Assembly (NCBI GenBank): GCA_025453855.1
Contig: JALOPO010000191.1
Coordinates: 1 to 11,901, forward strand
Source of the DNA: Gemmatimonadaceae bacterium
Lineage (GTDB): Bacteria; Gemmatimonadota; Gemmatimonadetes; Gemmatimonadales; Gemmatimonadaceae
Direction: 5' to 3'
Length of the DNA: 11,901 nt
Below are positions 7,471 through 11,901 of this stretch, one piece after another. The first letter of the stretch is position 1; each line of letters starts with the position of its first letter. A model generated the notes under the pieces. That model did no database searches. It saw nothing but the letters and a program-made list of their open reading frames with translations, and was not told the origin of the DNA. Position numbers and translations under genes: made by a program.

Positions 7471-9171
7471 GCGGTCGCGCTGCTGCGCGGCGACACCGGA
7501 CCGGGGCGTCGGTGGGGACGCGTGCCGCTCCTGCCCGGGGGGCTCGGTCCGATCGGCGGCGCGGATGACGGCGACGGCCCGGGATCGGGTGGGCAGCCCC
7601 CGGCGACCGGGACGGGATCGCTCTCGTCCGACGGCCCCGACGCCCCCGCCGGCGCCGCGATCTCGCCGCCGCTGATCGGCGCGGCGGTCGATGCCGGCGT
7701 GAATCGCTGGGGGGTCGATCCGATGCTCACCGTCGGCCATCGCTTCGTGCTCGTCTCGCAGGATCACGAGGTGGCCTTCTTCGATCGCACCGGCCAGCGC
7801 CTGGCGCCCAAGGGCGGTGAGGAGGTGCAGCCGACCTCCAACGAGCTGTTCGCCCCCTTCCTCAGCGACACGCTCGAGGACGGCACGCGCAACGATCACG
7901 CGATCAACCGGCACATCGGCACCGGCGCATGGGGGCCGGAGTGCCCGCCCGCGCGCGGCGCGGATCCGTGCATCGACGAGTTCATGGACGTGCGCGTGGC
8001 CTACGACCGCGCGCTGCGTCGCTTCATCGTGGTGGCGCGGGCGCGCGACAACGACATGAAGTACGATGGCGATGGCATCGCCCTGGCGACCGATCCGGCG
8101 GTGCGGCGCTTCCTGGCGATCGCGGTCAGCAAGACCGACGATCCGCGCGACGGCTTCTGGCAGTACGTCGTGGCCGAGAGCAACTACTCGGACTTCCCGC
8201 GCGTGACCGCGCAGCACGGACTGCTGGTGATCGCCGACAACTCGTACGGCACGGTGCGCCGGCACGAGGGGCCCACGCCCACGGCGACGATCTTCGACCT
8301 CGCGGCGCTCGCGCGCGGCGAGGCGCACCCCGCGAGCCACAAGCTCTATCCCGACGAGACGGGGGGCAGCGTGCGCGTGCTCATGAACCACGGCCCGATC
8401 CCCGGCGAGTGGACCACGCTGTCGCGACCGTCCGGTGACGCGCTCCACCTGTACTCGTTCCGCACGCTGGCCTCGCTGGTCGCCGGGACGGCGCTCCGGC
8501 ACACGTCGGTGACGCTGCCGAGCGCGTTCTCGAACACGTTCGTCACGCACAACGTGCGGCGCGGGGCGTTCCTCTACTTCGCCAGCTACCGCAAGGTGGC
8601 GGACGTGGTGAAGAACGTGCGTCCCGCGCGCTACGCGATCCGCGTGGTGCGCGTTCCGCTCGCGCTGGCGGCCGACGGGGCACCGACGCCGGGCACGGGG
8701 AGCGGCTTCCTCGACGACGAGTTCGGCGGGCGCGCCACGACCGAGCCGTCGAGCGCGCGCCTCAGCTACGAGGTCCCGGCGCTGGCGGTGACGCGCGACG
8801 GGCACATGGTCGTCGTCTACGGGCGCGTCCCCGTGAGCGGCACCGGCGCGACGGCGCACGAGGTGCGCTACAGCGTCTGGTACGCCGACAGCCGCGGGCT
8901 GCAGCACAGTCGGCTGCTGCGCGCCGGCCAGTGGCTCCCCACCGCGCGGCTCGACTCGACGTGGACCGCCGCAGTGCCCATCCCGTACTTCGGGCCGCAG
9001 AAGCTCGATCACGCGAGCGCGTCGGTCGATCCGGTGGACGACGAGACGGTGTGGATGGCGCACGCCTTCGCCGACGTCGCCCTCGCGGCCGACTGGGATG
9101 CGACCTGCAACGGCAAGCCGAAGCGGTGCGAGCGCTGGCGCAGCATCGTGATCGGGCGCGTGCGCCCCTGA
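7252..9171 (+). CDS. Secreted tandem-repeat protein, 3' part with C-terminal module of unknown function
   Basis: Continues the repeat protein in the other frame. Homology to the repeats resumes at SQAIVTVRQSDGTL (7267 on), and a seventh repeat follows (IVTAVRAADGTL, 7411). A Gly/Pro/Asp-rich linker (about 7485-7670) leads to a roughly 490-residue C-terminal module that I cannot assign to a named family. It contains motifs such as FMDVRVAYDRALRRF, GFWQYVVAESNYSDFPRV and GLLVIADNSYG, resembling the layout of secreted beta-propeller-like proteins that describe a 'D(Y/F)P' step followed by a hydrophobic strand. No catalytic motif is evident. Taken alone, the earliest usable start is GTG 7285, without a ribosome-binding site or signal peptide, so independent expression as an exported protein is unlikely. 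Joined across the frameshift the product would be about 927 residues. It ends with TGA at 9169-9171. Confidence 0.75.
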   Translation, partial: TTRATSQAIVTVRQSDGTLKLIAYDAIGELVRVGDRDAGPVSEVAAITLSPDRIVTAVRAADGTLKAIAWRDRAVALLRGDTGPGRRWGRVPLLPGGLGPIGGADDGDGPGSGGQPPATGTGSLSSDGPDAPAGAAISPPLIGAAVDAGVNRWGVDPMLTVGHRFVLVSQDHEVAFFDRTGQRLAPKGGEEVQPTSNELFAPFLSDTLEDGTRNDHAINRHIGTGAWGPECPPARGADPCIDEFMDVRVAYDRALRRFIVVARARDNDMKYDGDGIALATDPAVRRFLAIAVSKTDDPRDGFWQYVVAESNYSDFPRVTAQHGLLVIADNSYGTVRRHEGPTPTATIFDLAALARGEAHPASHKLYPDETGGSVRVLMNHGPIPGEWTTLSRPSGDALHLYSFRTLASLVAGTALRHTSVTLPSAFSNTFVTHNVRRGAFLYFASYRKVADVVKNVRPARYAIRVVRVPLALAADGAPTPGTGSGFLDDEFGGRATTEPSSARLSYEVPALAVTRDGHMVVVYGRVPVSGTGATAHEVRYSVWYADSRGLQHSRLLRAGQWLPTARLDSTWTAAVPIPYFGPQKLDHASASVDPVDDETVWMAHAFADVALAADWDATCNGKPKRCERWRSIVIGRVRP

Positions 9172-9240
9172 CGCGCCACGACGCGGTGGTGACCGCGACG
9201 GGGTGTCCGGTGCGGCAGGGCGCGGCGATCTTTCGTGGCT

Positions 9241-11901
9241 GTGCCGTCACGATCCCTCCTCCGCGCCGTCGCGCGTCTCGCCGCGCCGTCCCTGTTCGCC
9301 CTCGCGCTCCCGTCGCACGCAGCCGGGCAGGGGGGCGCACCGCCGCCGTCGCCCGACTCGATCGCATCGCCGGCCGCCGCGCTGGTGACCGGGGCCCGCG
9401 CGGCGGACGCGGTGCGCGACGGCGTGCGCGTGACGCGGGCCGTGACCATCGCCACCAGCGCCCCGGTGATCGACGGCCGCCTCGACGACGCGGCGTGGCG
9501 CGCGGCGCCGGTGGCCAGCGGCTTCACGCAGCGTGAACCGCGCGCGGGCGAGGCGTCGCGCTACCGCACCGAGGTGCGCGTGCTGCACGACGCGCAGGCG
9601 ATCTACATCGGCGTGCACGCCCACGATCCCGCGCCGGACTCGATCGGGCGGCAGCTCGCGCGCCGCGACCCCGAGGACATCTACAGCGACTGGATCAACG
9701 TCGGCATCGACAGCTTCCGCGACCGGCGCACGGCGTTCGTCTTCGCGCTCAACCCGCGTGGCGTGCAGGCCGACTGGTACCAGTTCAACGACACCGAGGA
9801 GGATCCGCTCTGGGACGCGGTCTGGATCGGCGCCGCGCAGGTGGTGGCCGACGGGTGGATCGCCGAGTTCCGGATCCCGCTCTCGCAGCTTCGCTACTCG
9901 CGCACGCAGCGCACGGGCGCCGGCGACCTCCCGCCGGGGAGCTGGGGCTTCAACATCTCGCGCGAGGTGGCGCGCGACGGCGAGGTGAGCTTCTGGTCGC
10001 CCACGCCCCCCGACCAGCCCGGGATCGTCTCGCGATTCGGCACGCTCGCGGGACTCGACGACCTCGGTGGTGCATCGGCGCTCGAGCTCATCCCGTATCT
10101 CCGCACGCAGGGGACGACGCGCCCCGCGACCGCGGTCTCGGCGCTCACGCCCGCCAACGCGGGCGAGGCGGCGGCGGGGCTCGACCTCCGCTACCGCCTC
10201 CCGCGCAACCTCACGCTGAGCGCGACCGTCAATCCCGACTTCGGGCAGGTGGAGGCCGATCCCGCGGTCGTGAACCTCACGCAGTTCGAGGTCTTCTTTC
10301 CCGAGCGGCGCCCGTTCTTCCTCGAGGGTTTCGACGCCTTCAACTTCGGCGGCACGCGCACGCTCAACGATGACGGACCGCCCAACTTCTTCTATACCCG
10401 ACGCATCGGGCGTGCGCCCGTGCGCGGCGTGGGCGGCGGGGCGATCGCCGCCGTCGATCGCCCGACGCAGACCGGCATCCTCGGCGCGGCCAAGGTGAGC
10501 GGCAAGACGCCCGGTGGCTGGAGCGTGGGCGCGCTCCTCGCCGCCACGCGCGCCGAGACGGCGCGGCTCCTCGACACGAGCGGAACGCGGTCGCGGCTGC
10601 GCGTCGAACCTCCGGGTGGCTACGGCATCCTGCGACTGCGCAAGGATCTGCGCGGCGGCAACACCGTCTTCGGCGGAATCACCACGCTCGCCACGCGCGA
10701 CGCCGCCGGCGCCTTCGCCTCGCTCCTCGCCGAGCGGTCGCTGGTGGCCGGGATCGACTTCGAGCATGCGTGGGCGAACCGCACGTGGGCGGTGAGCGGC
10801 GTCGCGTCGCGCAGCGTGATCACGGGCGACCGCACCTTCATCACGCGGCTGCAGCGCGCCCCGTATCGCCTCTACCAGCGCCCCGATGCCGACCACCTCG
10901 GCGTCGATCCGACCCGCGCCGCGCTCCCGGGCCACTTCGTGGCGGCGAGCGTCGCCAAGACGGGGGGCACCGTGGTGGGCTCGGCCACCTACGAGGAGAC
11001 GAGCCCGGGCTTCGAGACGAACGACCTGGGCTTCCAGCAGCGCGCCGACTTCCGCACGCTGAGCACGGCGCTGCTCTACCGGTCGCTCGTGCAGGGAGAG
11101 CGCGGGCTCGCGCGCGCCTTCCGCTCGTGGGAGGCGGGGACGTTCAACACGTTCTCGTACAACTTCGCGGGCGACCGCCTCGCGACGCGCACCGCGATCG
11201 AGGGGAGCGCGCAGTTCGCGAACTTCTGGACGACGTTCTTCATCGTCTCGCGCAGCGCGGCCGCCTACGACGATCGCCTCACGCGTGGCGGCCCGCTGGC
11301 TCGGCTCCCGGAGCGCTGGCGCACCACGCTCGAGCTCGGGAGCGACTCGCGGCGCGCCGCGATCCTCAACCTCTCGCTCAACGCCGACGGCGATCCCACC
11401 GGGCGGCGCGGCATCGGCATCGGCCTCGGCGCCGACCTGCGCCCCACGAGCGCCCTTCGCATCCGCGTCTCACCCGAGCTCGTCGACCGCACCGAGAACG
11501 ACCAGTACCTCGCCACCGTCGATGATCCGACCGCCACCGCGACCTTCGGGCGGCGCCATGTCTTCGGCATCATCGACCGGCGCGAGCTCAACCTCACCAC
11601 GCGCGTCGACTGGACCTGGTCGCCCACGCTCAGCCTGCAGCTCTTCGTGCAGCCGTTCGCGGCGGCGGGACACGTGCGCGGCTTCCGGTCGTTCGCGCGG
11701 CCGCGCGCCTTCGAGTTCGCGCCGCTCGATGCGATCCGCGATGCTGGCGTCGTGACGCTCGACGCCGACGGGGCGGGTGGCGGCACGCCGTTCACGATCG
11801 ACGAACCCGACTTCCGCATCCGCAGCCTGCGCGGCAATGCGGTCGTGCGCTGGGAGTTCCGCCCGGGGAGCGCGCTCTTCCTCGTCTGGCAGCAGCAGCG
11901 C
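9241..11901 (+). CDS. DUF5916 outer-membrane protein with N-terminal CBM9-like domain, 3' end beyond window
   Basis: At least 887 residues, open to the last base, so truncated by the window edge. The start is GTG 9241 (or GTG 9235, two codons earlier), giving a signal peptide ending near SHAAGQ (25-30); an in-frame stop at 9190 excludes starts further upstream, and no strong ribosome-binding site is seen. Residues about 70-250 form a family-9 carbohydrate-binding-like domain: VIDGRLDDAAW at 76-86, then YIGVHAHDP and later WIAEFRIPLSQLRYS. The DUF5916 part follows with its hallmark NPDFGQVEADP (from 331) and PERRPFFLEG (354-363), then a long alternation of amphipathic strands expected for an outer-membrane beta-barrel. 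The family occurs in Bacteroidota, Gemmatimonadota and similar bacteria and has no established biochemical function; a role in glycan binding or uptake is inferred from the CBM9-like domain. It begins 69 nt after the repeat-protein stop. Confidence 0.93.
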   Translation, partial: MPSRSLLRAVARLAAPSLFALALPSHAAGQGGAPPPSPDSIASPAAALVTGARAADAVRDGVRVTRAVTIATSAPVIDGRLDDAAWRAAPVASGFTQREPRAGEASRYRTEVRVLHDAQAIYIGVHAHDPAPDSIGRQLARRDPEDIYSDWINVGIDSFRDRRTAFVFALNPRGVQADWYQFNDTEEDPLWDAVWIGAAQVVADGWIAEFRIPLSQLRYSRTQRTGAGDLPPGSWGFNISREVARDGEVSFWSPTPPDQPGIVSRFGTLAGLDDLGGASALELIPYLRTQGTTRPATAVSALTPANAGEAAAGLDLRYRLPRNLTLSATVNPDFGQVEADPAVVNLTQFEVFFPERRPFFLEGFDAFNFGGTRTLNDDGPPNFFYTRRIGRAPVRGVGGGAIAAVDRPTQTGILGAAKVSGKTPGGWSVGALLAATRAETARLLDTSGTRSRLRVEPPGGYGILRLRKDLRGGNTVFGGITTLATRDAAGAFASLLAERSLVAGIDFEHAWANRTWAVSGVASRSVITGDRTFITRLQRAPYRLYQRPDADHLGVDPTRAALPGHFVAASVAKTGGTVVGSATYEETSPGFETNDLGFQQRADFRTLSTALLYRSLVQGERGLARAFRSWEAGTFNTFSYNFAGDRLATRTAIEGSAQFANFWTTFFIVSRSAAAYDDRLTRGGPLARLPERWRTTLELGSDSRRAAILNLSLNADGDPTGRRGIGIGLGADLRPTSALRIRVSPELVDRTENDQYLATVDDPTATATFGRRHVFGIIDRRELNLTTRVDWTWSPTLSLQLFVQPFAAAGHVRGFRSFARPRAFEFAPLDAIRDAGVVTLDADGAGGGTPFTIDEPDFRIRSLRGNAVVRWEFRPGSALFLVWQQQR

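Noticed and set aside
6646..9063. 805-residue open frame on the minus strand
   Set aside because: It mirrors the repeat protein on the other strand; the plus strand carries the repeats, signal peptide and ribosome-binding site.
9247..10935. 562-residue open frame on the minus strand
   Set aside because: It is antisense to the DUF5916 gene, whose family motifs are unmistakable.

Overview
The window is very GC-rich and densely coding, and all recognisable genes encode envelope or secreted proteins plus one sensor kinase. The combination of a DUF5916 outer-membrane protein with an N-terminal CBM9-like domain, a large M14 peptidase with an amidotransferase-like tail, several Sec signal peptides and a lipoprotein signal points to a Gram-negative bacterium. 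Gemmatimonadota is the best guess; this is inferred from gene content and base composition, not from a marker gene.

Layout. On the minus strand (1-3799) an M14-family zinc carboxypeptidase is followed after 10 nt by a PAS-type sensor histidine kinase that runs off the left edge; the two look like one transcription unit. A 208-bp divergent intergenic region (3800-4007) separates them from a plus-strand series: a 94-aa two-helix basic membrane protein, a G8-domain/parallel beta-helix lipoprotein of the CEMIP/fibrocystin-L type, a secreted protein with seven roughly 48-residue repeats that is broken by a frameshift near 7250, and a DUF5916 outer-membrane protein that runs off the right edge.

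How the genes may work together. The plus-strand genes look like a surface-exposed set. The G8 lipoprotein and the CBM9-like N-terminus of the DUF5916 protein both suggest carbohydrate handling at the cell surface. The repeat protein and the small membrane protein have no recognised function. No cognate response regulator, transporter or mobile element is visible.

Most interesting points: (1) the start regions of the 94-aa gene and the G8 gene share a 12-nt identical box at nearly the same distance from the ATG, and the protein starts resemble each other, suggesting duplicated 5' modules; (2) the frameshift in the repeat protein coincides with a repeat unit shortened by 3n+1 nucleotides, so a single deletion within the array explains both. 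No tRNA, rRNA, CRISPR array or insertion sequence was seen.
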